The notes under the pieces are model-generated. The model did no database searches. It was not told the DNA's origin and saw only the letters and a program-made list of their open reading frames with translations. A program made the position numbers and the translations under genes. Shown in pieces: positions 36,111 to 45,104 of a stretch of DNA of 64,000 bases. Source of the DNA: Xanthobacter dioxanivorans (lineage in GTDB: Bacteria > Pseudomonadota > Alphaproteobacteria > Rhizobiales > Xanthobacteraceae); assembly GCF_016807805.1 (NCBI RefSeq), contig NZ_CP063362.1, positions 1,488,001 to 1,552,000 of the forward strand. Direction: 5' to 3'. Numbering within the stretch: position 1 is the first letter of the stretch; the number at the start of each line of letters is the position of its first letter.

Positions 36111-39100
36111 TCAGTAGGACATGAACGCCCCGGCGAAGATGCCTTCGGCGCGCTCGTCGCCGGCGAGCTTGAAGCGGTACTGGAGCGTCAGGTCCACATA
36201 GGACCGCGGCGCGGCGTACTCATCCTCGTTGAACCAGTAGCGGGCGGTGAGGCCGGGGCCGGCGCCGAGGGCGAACGGGGTGGCATAGCCCGTGTCGTAG
36301 CCGCCGCCGATGGCGAGGTAGGGCCACAGCACCAGCCGGTCGGAGATGGCGTCGAGGCGGAAGGCGTGGCCGTAGCGGGCCTCGAAGGTCGCCACCGTCT
36401 GCGGCTCCATGACGAAGTAGTTGTAGTCGGCGTAGATCTGCCAGGCGCGCCAGTTGTCCACGTCGACCCGCAGGTCCGTGCCCTCGGCCTTGGAATAGGC
36501 GGCGCGCAGCAGCATGTCGTCGCGGGAATACTGACCCACCGGGAAGAGATAGGAGATCTCGAACACGAGGTTCTCGGTCTTCAGCGGCTTCCACCGCGCG
36601 CCCACGCTGCCCTGGATGGTGTCGAAGCCGGTGGGCCCGCCCGCATCGGAGTAGAGCGTGCCGAAGCCGCGCACGAACAGCTCGAAGATGGCGCCGTCGC
36701 GATAGCCGATGCCCGGCGGGCGCCAGTAGATTTCGCCGCCGGCGCCGATGGTGTGGTTGGCCCCGGGCGAGGGCGGCGCCAGGAAGGAGCCGGGGGCGAC
36801 GCCCACCGCGCCGTAGCTGACCGAGGCATAGGCGCCCCAGGTGCGGGTCAGCTCCGCCACTTCCCGCCGCAGCCCGAAGAGATACTGCGGGTCCAGCGCC
36901 AGCTTGCCTTCGCGGTTTTCGTCGATGGCGGCCTTGAAGTAGTCGACCGCCTCGGCGTTGTGATAGGTGCGGCGGGCGTTGTAGGCGGCGTTGACCAGGT
37001 TGGTGCCGCGCAGCTGCGAGCGGCTGTTGGCCTCCGAGAAGTATTCGTAGGCCATTTCATCTTCGCCCGCGGTGCTGGCGAGGACGGCGAGGTCGACCAG
37101 CTTCAGCCCGCGCAGCGCGCCGCTGTTGTAGGCGGAGAGGAAGAGCTGGCGCGCCTCCTCCTTGCGGCCGAGCTGGGACAGCACGCCGACGCGCGCCGTG
37201 AGCATGGAGAGGCGCTCCTGCCCGTTGCGGGCGCCCGCCGCCGCGCGGGTGAAGGCGCCGAGCGCGGCCTCCTTGTCGTCGAGGGCGAGATAGGCGTAGC
37301 CGAGGCGCGCCTGGACCTCGTAGCTGCCCTCGTTGGCATAGGGCTCCAGCGCCGAGAGCGCGAGCTCGGGCTGCTTGGCGTTGAGCGCCGCGTCGGCGAG
37401 GGAGAGGCGCACGATGCGCACCTGGTCGCCGGGCAGCCGCCCGGAGGCGAGCGCGGCGCGGAAGTCGTGGATCGCCCCGGTGAAGTCGCGGGCCCGCATG
37501 CGCAGGTTGGCGCGCTGCACCAGAAGGGTGGCATCGCGCGGATTGCCGGCGAGCAGCCGGTTGGCCACGGCCTCGGCCTCCGCGTAGCGCCCGGCGGTGG
37601 TCAGGGCGTTCAGCAGCAGCACCTGGTAGTTGGTGTTGCCGGGCTCGGCATCGATGGCCCGGCGCGCCTCGCGGATCGCGGTGGCATAGTCGCGCTGGGC
37701 GAAGGCGGCATAGGCGGCGCTCGCCGCGGCGTAGCCGGGGGCCGCGGGATTGAGCCCCGCCGCGCCGGCGACCTGCATGGTCTGGCCGGAGAAGACCGAG
37801 CAGATCACGCCGTAGCCGGTGGGCTGGCAGAGCACCACCGGCGCCATCAGGGCCGGACGCTTGCCGCCCGGCGCGCGCACCAGCGCCTCCGCCAGCTTGC
37901 GCACCGCGCCGACTTCCTTGTTGCGCTCGCCGTCGAGGGGCTCCAGCAGCTTGAGAGCATCCTCGGCCTGCCCGGCGGCCAGCGCCGCATTGGCGGCGAT
38001 CAGGCGGTAGTTGAGATCCTCGAGGTCGGTGAGCACGTTCGAGCCGAGGGCGCGGTCGAACTCCTTCACCGCGTCCTCGCGCTGGCCGAGCTTCTGCAGC
38101 AGCCAGCCGCGCAGGACGTGGGGGATCGGCTCCTTGTCGTTGTCGGCGACGGCGGCGGTGGCGGCCGCCTCGGCATCCTGGAACTGGCCGGCGGCCAACA
38201 GCGCGTTGATGAGGACGATGCGGTAGATGAGCGCGTCGGGCGCCCGCTCCACCGCCTGCCGGGCCGGGCCGACGGCGGCCTGGGCCTTGCCGCGCCCGAT
38301 CTCCTTGATGGCCTGCACCGCCAGCGGCTCGGCGAGGCGCTTCTCGTTGGCGGCCCGCAGGGCCAGGAGCGTGGGATCTCCGTCGCCCTGGGCCACCGCG
38401 TCGCGCACGGCGGCATCGAGCTCCTTGTACTTCTTGGCCCGCTCCAGCACGTCCACCAGCAGGCGGCGCCAGGCGGGATTGGCCGGATTTTCCTTGAGCG
38501 CCTCGCGGATGCGGGTCTCGGCCAGGGCGTCGTTGCCCTCGCGATAGGCGTTGAAGGCCTCCAGCGCGGCGTCGTAGCCGGGCGTGTCGGTCGCCCCGCC
38601 GCCGGGCGGAGTGGTGGCGGGCACCAGGCTGCACGACGGACCGTAGGGGGTGTCGACGCACTTCTGGTAGGGCACCGGCAGGCTCTGGAAGGCCTTGTCC
38701 GGCACGCTCTTGGGATTGCGCTCCTGGGTGCGGGTGACGCGCACGCGGGCGGCCACGGCGGTGTCGCTCTGGTCGAGGGGCTCGAGCAGCTTGATGGCCC
38801 GCGCCGGGTGCCCGGCGGCGATGGCGGCATCCGCCATCACGATCCGCACGTCCCGCGCGGTGGGGCCGACCAGCACCTCGTCGGTGAGGGCGGTGTCGAA
38901 GTCCTGCTCGGCCTCGGGAATGCGGCCAAGCCGCTCGCGCAGGTAGCCCCGCAGCGTGCGCGGAAGGAAGGAGCGCGGATCCGCGTCCACCGCCTGGCCG
39001 GCCGCCTGCTCGGCGGCCGCGATCTGGCCGTCGGCGATGAGGGCGTAGACCAGCAGCATGCGGTAGCTGAGATCGTCGGGGACGAGGGCGATGGCCCGCC

Positions 39101-39590
39101 GCGCGGCGTCGATGGCCGCCTTGGGGTTCTGCGCCTCCAGCGCCTTGTTGGCGGCGAGGGAAGGCTCCTGCGCCAGGATCTTGCTCTGCGCCCGCAGGCG
39201 GGCGGTCAGGGTCTGGTCCTTGATGCCGGCCGCCACCGCCTCATTCGCGACGGCGACCGCCTCGCCGGTCCTGCCCTGGGCCTCCAGGGCATCCATCAGC
39301 AGCAGCCAGAGGCGGGGCACGTCCGGCCGCAGCTTCAGCGCCTCGCGCGCATAGGTCACGGTGTCGGCGTATTTCTTGTCGCGCTGCGCCGCGTAGGCGC
39401 GGTCCGCCGCGGTCCAGGCCGCGCCGGTGAGCTCCGGCGGATCGGCGCGGGCGGCATCCAGCGCGGGCAGCGTCAGCGCGGTGGCCGACGCAGCCAGCAT
39501 GAACCCCAAGGCGATACGCCTCAGGAGCCTCGTCCGGTCCCGGTGGGATGCGGGAGTATCAGGGGTGCTGAAGTGAATCGCGGTGGTCAT
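36111..39590 (-). CDS. TPR outer-membrane exopolysaccharide export protein, NfrA-like
   Basis: A 1159-residue protein. A basic N terminus and hydrophobic stretch (RRIALGFMLAASATALTLPA, about 24-43) form a signal peptide. A long array of tetratricopeptide-type helical repeats fills about 55-960, with two Cys-containing inserts (CVDTPYGPSCSLVP and CQPTGYGVICSVF). The C-terminal 190 residues resemble the NfrA C-terminal outer-membrane beta-barrel (VSYGAVGVAPGSFL, FELFVRGFGTLYSDAG, GAGPGLTARYWFNEDEY). NfrA/BcsC/PgaA-type proteins thread exopolysaccharide across the periplasm and outer membrane. It lies downstream of AlgF/I/J-like acetylation genes on the same strand. No glycosyltransferase (NfrB, Alg8, BcsA) is in the window, so the polymer is unknown. 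Confidence 0.82.
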   Translation of the reverse strand: MTTAIHFSTPDTPASHRDRTRLLRRIALGFMLAASATALTLPALDAARADPPELTGAAWTAADRAYAAQRDKKYADTVTYAREALKLRPDVPRLWLLLMDALEAQGRTGEAVAVANEAVAAGIKDQTLTARLRAQSKILAQEPSLAANKALEAQNPKAAIDAARRAIALVPDDLSYRMLLVYALIADGQIAAAEQAAGQAVDADPRSFLPRTLRGYLRERLGRIPEAEQDFDTALTDEVLVGPTARDVRIVMADAAIAAGHPARAIKLLEPLDQSDTAVAARVRVTRTQERNPKSVPDKAFQSLPVPYQKCVDTPYGPSCSLVPATTPPGGGATDTPGYDAALEAFNAYREGNDALAETRIREALKENPANPAWRRLLVDVLERAKKYKELDAAVRDAVAQGDGDPTLLALRAANEKRLAEPLAVQAIKEIGRGKAQAAVGPARQAVERAPDALIYRIVLINALLAAGQFQDAEAAATAAVADNDKEPIPHVLRGWLLQKLGQREDAVKEFDRALGSNVLTDLEDLNYRLIAANAALAAGQAEDALKLLEPLDGERNKEVGAVRKLAEALVRAPGGKRPALMAPVVLCQPTGYGVICSVFSGQTMQVAGAAGLNPAAPGYAAASAAYAAFAQRDYATAIREARRAIDAEPGNTNYQVLLLNALTTAGRYAEAEAVANRLLAGNPRDATLLVQRANLRMRARDFTGAIHDFRAALASGRLPGDQVRIVRLSLADAALNAKQPELALSALEPYANEGSYEVQARLGYAYLALDDKEAALGAFTRAAAGARNGQERLSMLTARVGVLSQLGRKEEARQLFLSAYNSGALRGLKLVDLAVLASTAGEDEMAYEYFSEANSRSQLRGTNLVNAAYNARRTYHNAEAVDYFKAAIDENREGKLALDPQYLFGLRREVAELTRTWGAYASVSYGAVGVAPGSFLAPPSPGANHTIGAGGEIYWRPPGIGYRDGAIFELFVRGFGTLYSDAGGPTGFDTIQGSVGARWKPLKTENLVFEISYLFPVGQYSRDDMLLRAAYSKAEGTDLRVDVDNWRAWQIYADYNYFVMEPQTVATFEARYGHAFRLDAISDRLVLWPYLAIGGGYDTGYATPFALGAGPGLTARYWFNEDEYAAPRSYVDLTLQYRFKLAGDERAEGIFAGAFMSY

Positions 39591-39601
39591 GGAGCCACCG
39601 T

Positions 39602-39690
39602 CGCAGGGAATACTTAAACCACAGTTAACCTTAACACACGTGGTAAACAATAAATGGTCGTAAAGGATTTATTTACTTTAACGTCGACGC
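39602..39690 (-). promoter_or_regulatory. AT-rich promoter region of the nfrA-like gene
   Basis: A stretch markedly poorer in G+C than its surroundings (TTAACCTTAACACACG, GTAAACAATAAATGG, TTTATTTACTTTAACG) fills the gap between the algJ-like gene and the nfrA-like gene. Runs such as CTTTACGACCATTTATTG on the minus strand contain plausible -10 elements. It suggests a separate promoter for the export gene. Confidence 0.45.
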
Positions 39691-39774
39691 GGGGGGCGGC
39701 CGAAAATGCCGGCGGGCCGCCCTCCGGCTGGAGATGCGGCCCGCTATGGAAAGCAGAGGGAGGCGCGGCTTCGG

Positions 39775-40785
39775 CTATCGGCGAACGGCGGCGAGCATCC
39801 GGTCGCGCCAGGCCTGCGGGCTCATGATGGAGGGCGCGTCCCACTGGTCCGTGCTCTGCGGGCCGCTGTGGAACGGGCCCTCGTTGAACTGCCACACGAT
39901 GACCTGCGGCGGCGCCTTGGCGAAATCCGGCGAGCCGACATACTGGAGGAAGGTGGCCCAGGGCCCCACATTGCCCGGATTCCAGGTGAGCGAGACCGGC
40001 CGGTCGAGGGCGTTGGACAGCTTCTGCGGGAAGCCGAGATAGGGCTGCACGAAGCTGTTGCCCACGATGTGCACCGGCGCTGCCCCGGAATCCAGGAGCG
40101 AAGACTTGGCCGCCGGCGGCGTGCGCACCGTATAGAGGTCCGGGCCGATCTGCTTCTGCTGGTCGGGGGTGAGAAAACGCTCGGCGAGATCGCCGAGATG
40201 GCGCTGGGTGACCCACTCGCCGAGCTTGTCGCCGCCGGCGCCGCCGGCGAGCTTCGGGATCCTCGCCTTGATGGCCTGCGCCACGGCTTCGGCTGCGGCC
40301 TCCGAGGCCCAGGCGGTCCAGTGGTAGTCGGCGCGATAGAAGCTGGTCTGGCGGCCGGTCTGCACCGATTTCAGCGCCGGGCGCAGGTCCACCGTGTCGA
40401 TGCCGGCTTTCTTCAGCTCGCCCAGGATGAAGTCGTACTGCCCGGAGACATCGGCCGAGACGGCCGTGCCGTCCGGCAGCCGCTCCTTGTAGAAATTGGC
40501 CTTCAGCGGCACCACCGCGGTCACCAGCGCGATGCCCCGCGCCGCGAGCGCCGTCTTCGTCTCCTGCAGCAGGCCCACATTGGCGGTGATGCCCGCCCGG
40601 TCGAGGACGGAGAGGCTCTCCCAGCCGGGGAACAGCCAGCCGTCCTTGCCGATGATGATGGTGGCGTTCTGCGCCAGCGCGGGCGCCGGTGCCCCGGCCA
40701 GGACGAGGGATCCGGCCAGGGAACCCGCTATGGCCAGCGCGCTGCCGGCGAGCAGCCGGCGTCGGGTGAAGGCAGGCTCGGTCAT
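39775..40785 (-). CDS. AlgJ/AlgX-like SGNH acetylation protein (second copy)
   Basis: A 336-residue periplasmic protein. The N terminus TRRRLLAGSALAIAGS has a twin-Arg pattern with hydrophobic core, so export may be by Tat; cleavage is predicted near APALAQ. The AlgJ/X SGNH-like domain has the Asp-His pair in FYRADYHWTAWAS and the nucleophile Ser in HIVGNSFVQPYLGF. Early motif GKDGWLFPGWESLSVL matches family block I (DGWLF). In alginate-type systems these proteins transfer acetyl groups from AlgI to the polymer in the periplasm. It overlaps the preceding AlgX/J-like gene by four bases (ATGA). Confidence 0.85.
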   Translation of the reverse strand: MTEPAFTRRRLLAGSALAIAGSLAGSLVLAGAPAPALAQNATIIIGKDGWLFPGWESLSVLDRAGITANVGLLQETKTALAARGIALVTAVVPLKANFYKERLPDGTAVSADVSGQYDFILGELKKAGIDTVDLRPALKSVQTGRQTSFYRADYHWTAWASEAAAEAVAQAIKARIPKLAGGAGGDKLGEWVTQRHLGDLAERFLTPDQQKQIGPDLYTVRTPPAAKSSLLDSGAAPVHIVGNSFVQPYLGFPQKLSNALDRPVSLTWNPGNVGPWATFLQYVGSPDFAKAPPQVIVWQFNEGPFHSGPQSTDQWDAPSIMSPQAWRDRMLAAVRR

Positions 40786-41864
40786 GTCGCATCTCCCAGA
40801 AAGCGGCGCTCGGCCTCCGACAGCGGGCGGGTCAGGGCCCGCATGGGAAACTCCCACACCACGAGGCGCGTTTGCGCGAGAATCTCAGGCTGGTCCATCA
40901 GAATTTCGAGAAGCTGCCCGGCAAAGCCGCTGCCGTCGCGGCTCCTCTGCGCCACCTCGGTGCCGGTGCCGGCCTGAAGGAATTCGAGGAAGCCGGAATT
41001 GCGCGAGAAGGACGAGCCGGCCAGCACCACTTGCGGTGCCGGTACGTCGTCCAGCAGCCCGCCGGTGCGGGCGATGGCCAGGCTCACCTCCGGCTCCACG
41101 TCCGGCTGCGGCCCGGACCAGGGCCAGGAGCGATCGAGGCCGGCAAGGCGCATGAGGTCGCCCACCCGCGGCTTCGGCGCGGTCTCGTCGAGCTTCATCG
41201 CCTGCGCCCCGGGGCCGAGGCGCCGCTTCACCGCATCGGCAACGCGCGCGGCGGCGAATTTCGCGCCCGGCACGTTCCAGTGGGTGTCGGTGCGCAGGAA
41301 GCCGTTGGCCGCCGGCCAGCCGGGGGCGATCTCCACCTGGTCGAGGCCGAGGGCCCGGCTCTGCGCCCACCAGGCGCCGAACCGCCCGCGCGCCTGGGCG
41401 GCGACCGGGACGCCGCACAATTGCTCCGCCGCGAGCATCGCCTTGTCGGGCACCGGCAGCACCACGAGGGCCACATTCTTCGCCGCCAGCGCGTCGCGGA
41501 TCTTGGCGGCGAGCTTGAGGCGGGCGGCGAAATGGGCATCGCCCCCCGGGGTCTCGACCAGTTCCTCGGCGTAGAACAGCCAGCCCGGGCATCCCGCCCG
41601 CACCAGCGCGCCGGCATCGCCGAGCACACGATAGGACAGGCCGGACAACAGGCCTTCGAGGCCGCTCATCTTCGGCAGCGCGGCGATCACCTGCTTGTCG
41701 AGCGCGGCGGTGAAGCGCCCCTTCAGCAGATCGGTGCCGGAGAAGGCGGACGCCAGCTGCTCGCGGGTGTCGCGGCCGGCAAGATGCGCCGCCACGAAGC
41801 CGAGCCCGGCCAGCATCAGCGCCAGGAAGGCGAGGGTGGCGAGGATGCGGGCCAGGGTCGCCAT
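40782..41864 (-). CDS. AlgJ/AlgX-like SGNH acetylation protein (first copy)
   Basis: A 360-residue protein anchored by one N-terminal TM helix (about 5-28). It has the AlgJ/X blocks PGWLFYAEELVETPGGDAHF, the catalytic Asp-His pair in FLRTDTHWNVPGA, and the nucleophile Ser in VVLAGSSFSRNSGFLEFL. It probably performs polysaccharide O-acetylation in the periplasm together with the MBOAT protein encoded 7 bases upstream. It differs from the next gene's product by its uncleaved-looking anchor and by the classical TDTHW motif, so the two are likely a non-redundant AlgX/AlgJ-like pair. Confidence 0.87.
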   Translation of the reverse strand: MATLARILATLAFLALMLAGLGFVAAHLAGRDTREQLASAFSGTDLLKGRFTAALDKQVIAALPKMSGLEGLLSGLSYRVLGDAGALVRAGCPGWLFYAEELVETPGGDAHFAARLKLAAKIRDALAAKNVALVVLPVPDKAMLAAEQLCGVPVAAQARGRFGAWWAQSRALGLDQVEIAPGWPAANGFLRTDTHWNVPGAKFAAARVADAVKRRLGPGAQAMKLDETAPKPRVGDLMRLAGLDRSWPWSGPQPDVEPEVSLAIARTGGLLDDVPAPQVVLAGSSFSRNSGFLEFLQAGTGTEVAQRSRDGSGFAGQLLEILMDQPEILAQTRLVVWEFPMRALTRPLSEAERRFLGDAT

Positions 41865-41871
41865 CGCCGCC

Positions 41872-43257
41872 TCAGAACTGGAAGTAGAGGAAGGGCACGA
41901 CGATGCGCCCCTGCAGGACGAGAACCGCGAACAGGAACAGCGGCAGCGCCGTCCACGCCCTCAGGGCATGACCGGGATTGGGCGCGGCGGGGTCGATGCG
42001 CAGAAGCTTGGGCAGATAGATGAAGCCGATGCCGAGCACCAGGGTGGCGATCTCCAGCGGCCGCACCGCCGCCCCCATGGCCGGGGAAAGGGCGATGCCG
42101 TTGGCGCCGGCAAGGCCGGAGAAGATGACCCCCGCCTGCGCCCAGCTCTGCGCCCGGAACAGCGCCCAGCCCACCATGACGAAGGCCAAGGTGAGCACAT
42201 GGCCCAGGACCGCCCCGGTGCCGGGAAGCCCGAACGTCTTCCACACCCGCCCCACCATCAGGCCGAAGCCGTGCCACAGGCCCCAGATGAGGAAGGTCCA
42301 GCTCGCCCCGTGCCACAGGCCGCCGAGGCCCATGGTGACGAGCAGGTTCATGGACACCCGCCCGGTGGAGCCGCGATTGCCGCCGAGGGGAATGTAGAGA
42401 TAGTCCCGCAGCCACGAGGACAGGGAGATGTGCCAGCGCCGCCAGAAGTCGGAGAGCGAGGTCGCAAGATAGGGATTGTCGAAATTCTCCGGGAATTTCA
42501 GCCCCACCATCAGCCCGAGCCCGATGGCCATGGCGCTGTAGCCGGAGAAGTCGAAATAGAGCTGGAGCGTGTAGCCGGCCACTGCCAGCAGCACGTCCGC
42601 CGTGGTCGGCGCGGCGAGGGCGTAGCCGGCATCCACCAGGGGCGCGAGGGTGTCGGCGATGAGCACCTTCTGGGCGAAGCCGAGCATGAAGCGCTCGACG
42701 CCGAACATGAACTCGGCGCGGTGGAAGGTGCGCTCTTTCAACCGCTGCGCCACCCACTCGTAGCGCACCACGGGGCCGGCCACGAGGTGGCCGAACATGG
42801 ACTGGTAGGTGGCGTAGTTCACGAAGGAGGGCTCGGCCCGGACCGTGCCGCGGAAGACATCGGTGGAATAGGAGATGGCGCCGAACACGAAGAAGCTGAG
42901 GCCGATGGGCAGCAGCACGTCCTGCCATCCCCAGACGGATGCGCCGAGCGCTCCTGCCGAATGCACGAACATGTTGGCGTACTTGAACCAGACCAGGGAG
43001 GCGAGCGGCCAGATGATGCCCACCACGAGCGCCCGCCGCCGTCCCCCCCCCTCGGCGCGGGCGATCCACAGGCCGGTGGCCCAGGACCAGATGGCGATGG
43101 AGACGATGAGGGGCAGGAAGTCGGCCCGCCACCACGCATAGAACAGCCAGGAGAAGGCGAGGATGGCGAGGTTGCGCGCCGCCCCCGGCGTCAGGGCGTA
43201 GACGATGAGGAAGACCGGCAGGAACAGGAACAGGAAGCTGTCGGAGGCGAAGACCAT
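41872..43257 (-). CDS. algI: MBOAT O-acetyltransferase, AlgI-like
   Basis: A 461-residue polytopic membrane protein of the MBOAT family. Key marks are FDFSGYSAMAIGLGLMVG, the DFWRRWHISLSSWLRDYLYI block with one conserved His, PLGGNRG, and LGGLWHGASWTFLIWGLWHG with the catalytic His. AlgI-type proteins pass acetyl groups across the inner membrane to periplasmic AlgJ/X. It is second in the cluster, 7 bases after the AlgF-like gene and 7 before the first AlgJ/X gene. The acetylated polymer need not be alginate, since no alginate polymerase genes are visible. Confidence 0.92.
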   Translation of the reverse strand: MVFASDSFLFLFLPVFLIVYALTPGAARNLAILAFSWLFYAWWRADFLPLIVSIAIWSWATGLWIARAEGGGRRRALVVGIIWPLASLVWFKYANMFVHSAGALGASVWGWQDVLLPIGLSFFVFGAISYSTDVFRGTVRAEPSFVNYATYQSMFGHLVAGPVVRYEWVAQRLKERTFHRAEFMFGVERFMLGFAQKVLIADTLAPLVDAGYALAAPTTADVLLAVAGYTLQLYFDFSGYSAMAIGLGLMVGLKFPENFDNPYLATSLSDFWRRWHISLSSWLRDYLYIPLGGNRGSTGRVSMNLLVTMGLGGLWHGASWTFLIWGLWHGFGLMVGRVWKTFGLPGTGAVLGHVLTLAFVMVGWALFRAQSWAQAGVIFSGLAGANGIALSPAMGAAVRPLEIATLVLGIGFIYLPKLLRIDPAAPNPGHALRAWTALPLFLFAVLVLQGRIVVPFLYFQF

Positions 43258-43264
43258 GGCCGCG

Positions 43265-43948
43265 TCAGTTGGCCGGGCCGCGATAGGGTTCGGTCTCGTC
43301 GCGCTGGCCGGTGAGCACCGGGCCGGAGGCGCCGGGCATCAGGAACAGGCTGTAATGGTCGCCCGCCTTCAGCGGCGGCAAGGTGAGGGGCGGGGCGGCG
43401 GCCTCGCCGCACTTGGCCGAGAGCCTGGCCTCGATGGGGTTGATGGCGCGCTGGCGGGTGTCGTTGGTGGCGACGGCCTCGAACACGGTGGGGCCGCCGT
43501 CGGCCACGGCCAGCAGGCCGGCGCAGCCGGGCACGAGATTGTAGAAGCGCAGCTGCGCCTTCAGGTCGTTGCGCCCCTCGGTGGGGTCGGCGATGACCAC
43601 CGCCGGGCCGCTCGCCGGCACGACGATGGTGGAGAAGGCATCCGCCGCCGGCACGATGTCGCCCGCCGGCGGCCTGCCGCCGATGGTCACGGCGAGGGGC
43701 GCGCCGCCCTTCACGATGCGGTAGATGGTGGCCGTGTCCCCCTGCGGGATCGGCGCCGCCGCCGCAGTGCCGATGGCGACCGGCGCGCCGCCGCGGGCGA
43801 GGTCGACCACCCGCACATAGGCCGAGCCGAGGGGCGGCTTGGGGGCATAGAGGCGGGTCAGCTCCTGCGCCAGCGCCGGCGACAGCGCGCAGGCGGTCAC
43901 CGCGAGGCAGGCTGCGATCCGTCTTCCGGTGGGGATGGACGCGGACAT
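43265..43948 (-). CDS. AlgF-like periplasmic protein
   Basis: A 227-residue exported protein with a signal peptide (IAACLAVTACALSPALAQ, cleavage near residue 27). The mature N terminus LTRLYAPKPPLGSAYVRVVD matches the AlgF pattern of aromatic, Pro, GS and FVRV residues. Two beta-sandwich-like repeats follow, with two Cys (PGCAGLL and SAKCGEA). AlgF is the accessory subunit of alginate acetylation that bridges AlgX/J and AlgI. First gene of the algF-I-J-J cluster. Sequence similarity to AlgF is modest; its genomic position makes the call firm. Confidence 0.78.
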   Translation of the reverse strand: MSASIPTGRRIAACLAVTACALSPALAQELTRLYAPKPPLGSAYVRVVDLARGGAPVAIGTAAAAPIPQGDTATIYRIVKGGAPLAVTIGGRPPAGDIVPAADAFSTIVVPASGPAVVIADPTEGRNDLKAQLRFYNLVPGCAGLLAVADGGPTVFEAVATNDTRQRAINPIEARLSAKCGEAAAPPLTLPPLKAGDHYSLFLMPGASGPVLTGQRDETEPYRGPAN

Positions 43949-44095
43949 GAAGGCAGACCCCGGAGCTGGCCGCAGGCGGCCGGACTGGTGCGACAGTTAG
44001 GGGTTGCACCACGCCGTGGCAACGCGGCCGCCCCCTCCATCTCCGGTTAAGGTTACGGGAAGCGGTGTCAAATCACCATCCGGAGAATGGCCACA

Positions 44096-44113
44096 GGGGC
44101 GCAGGCGCGCCCC
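44096..44113 (-). terminator. Hairpin at the end of the leucine-catabolism group
   Basis: A 7-bp perfect stem (GGGGCGC / GCGCCCC) with a 4-base loop directly abuts the HMG-CoA lyase stop codon. No T-run follows on the minus strand. Functional termination is uncertain. Confidence 0.35.
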
Positions 44114-45019
44114 CTACCCCGCCTTCGCCGCCAGCGCCTGGGCGACCTTGGACGCGGGGCTGCGGCCGAGCGCCGCCGTGATGGCGCGCCCGGCGGCGGC
44201 GAGGCGGTCGAGGTCCACCCCGGTCTCCACCCCGAGACCGTCCAGCATGTAGACGAGGTCCTCGGTGGCGAGGTTGCCGGAGGCGCCCTTGGCATAGGGA
44301 CAGCCGCCGAGGCCGGCCACCGCCGCGTCCACCGTGGCGATGCCCAGGTCCAGGCAGGCCAGCACGTTGGCGATCGCCTGGCCGTAGGTGTCGTGGAAAT
44401 GCAGCGCCGTGCGCTGCACGCCGATATGGTCCGCCACCGCCCGCGCCATGGCCTTCGCCTTGTCCGGCGTGCCCACCCCGATGGTGTCGCCGAGCGACAC
44501 CTCGTAGCAGCCCATGGCGACGAGGGCCTGCGAGACCTCCACCACCTTCGCCACCGGCACCTCGCCCTGGTAGGGGCAGCCGAGCACGCAGCTCACATAG
44601 CCGCGCACCGCGATCCCCTGCGCCCGGGCGAGATCCAGCACGGGCGCGAAGCGCGTGAGGCTCTCGGCGATGGTGCAGTTGATGTTCCTGGCGGAAAAGG
44701 CCTCCGAGGCGGCGGCGAACACCGCCACCTCCTCGACGCCGGAGGCGATCGCCAGCTCCAGCCCCTTCAGGTTCGGGGTCAGCACCGGATAGCGCACGCC
44801 CTCGCGCCGGTCGATCTGCGCCAGCACCTCGGCGGTGTCGGCCATCTGCGGCACCCATTTGGGGGAGACGAAGGAGCCGCTCTCGATCACCTTCAGCCCG
44901 GCCCCGGCGAGGGCGTCGATGAGCGCCACCTTGGCGGCGACGGGCACGAAGCCGGGCTCGTTCTGCAGGCCGTCGCGCGGACCGACCTCGACGATGCGCA
45001 CGGAAGTGGGGCGGGCCAT
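44114..45019 (-). CDS. Hydroxymethylglutaryl-CoA lyase
   Basis: A 301-residue HMG-CoA lyase. The N terminus [15 protein letters not shown] holds the catalytic Arg and the Asp metal ligand. [32 protein letters not shown] (metal-binding His-x-His region) and the active-site Cys signature [19 protein letters not shown] follow. It splits HMG-CoA into acetoacetate and acetyl-CoA, the last step of leucine catabolism. ATG at 45019 overlaps by one base the stop of the frame that would end a corrected mccA, so it is the last gene of the mcc operon. Confidence 0.94.
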   Translation of the reverse strand: MARPTSVRIVEVGPRDGLQNEPGFVPVAAKVALIDALAGAGLKVIESGSFVSPKWVPQMADTAEVLAQIDRREGVRYPVLTPNLKGLELAIASGVEEVAVFAAASEAFSARNINCTIAESLTRFAPVLDLARAQGIAVRGYVSCVLGCPYQGEVPVAKVVEVSQALVAMGCYEVSLGDTIGVGTPDKAKAMARAVADHIGVQRTALHFHDTYGQAIANVLACLDLGIATVDAAVAGLGGCPYAKGASGNLATEDLVYMLDGLGVETGVDLDRLAAAGRAITAALGRSPASKVAQALAAKAG

Positions 45020-45104
45020 CACGCGTCCTCCAGAACCAGCAGCTCGGCGCCCTCGTCCACGAGGTCGCCCACGGCGAACTTCAGGGCCTTTACCCGGCCG
45101 TCCC
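45019..45104 (-). pseudogene. Out-of-frame 3' end of mccA (rest of the biotinyl domain)
   Basis: In a shifted frame this stretch encodes [20 protein letters not shown] then ELLVLEDA and a stop, the normal end of a biotinyl-carrier domain. It is severed from the mccA frame by what looks like one missing base in the G5/C5 run at 45105-45109. With one base restored, mccA would read ...[15 protein letters not shown] and end at 45019, overlapping the HMG-CoA lyase ATG. Confidence 0.75.

Noticed and set aside
36366..39617. Plus-strand open frame of 1083 codons opposite the NfrA-like gene
   Set aside because: Antisense shadow of the TPR repeats; no start site or homology clue.
43999..44025. GTTGC...GCAAC inverted repeat upstream of the algF-like gene as a FixK site
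   Set aside because: The spacing between halves is far too long for a FixK/FNR dimer; a hairpin is more likely.
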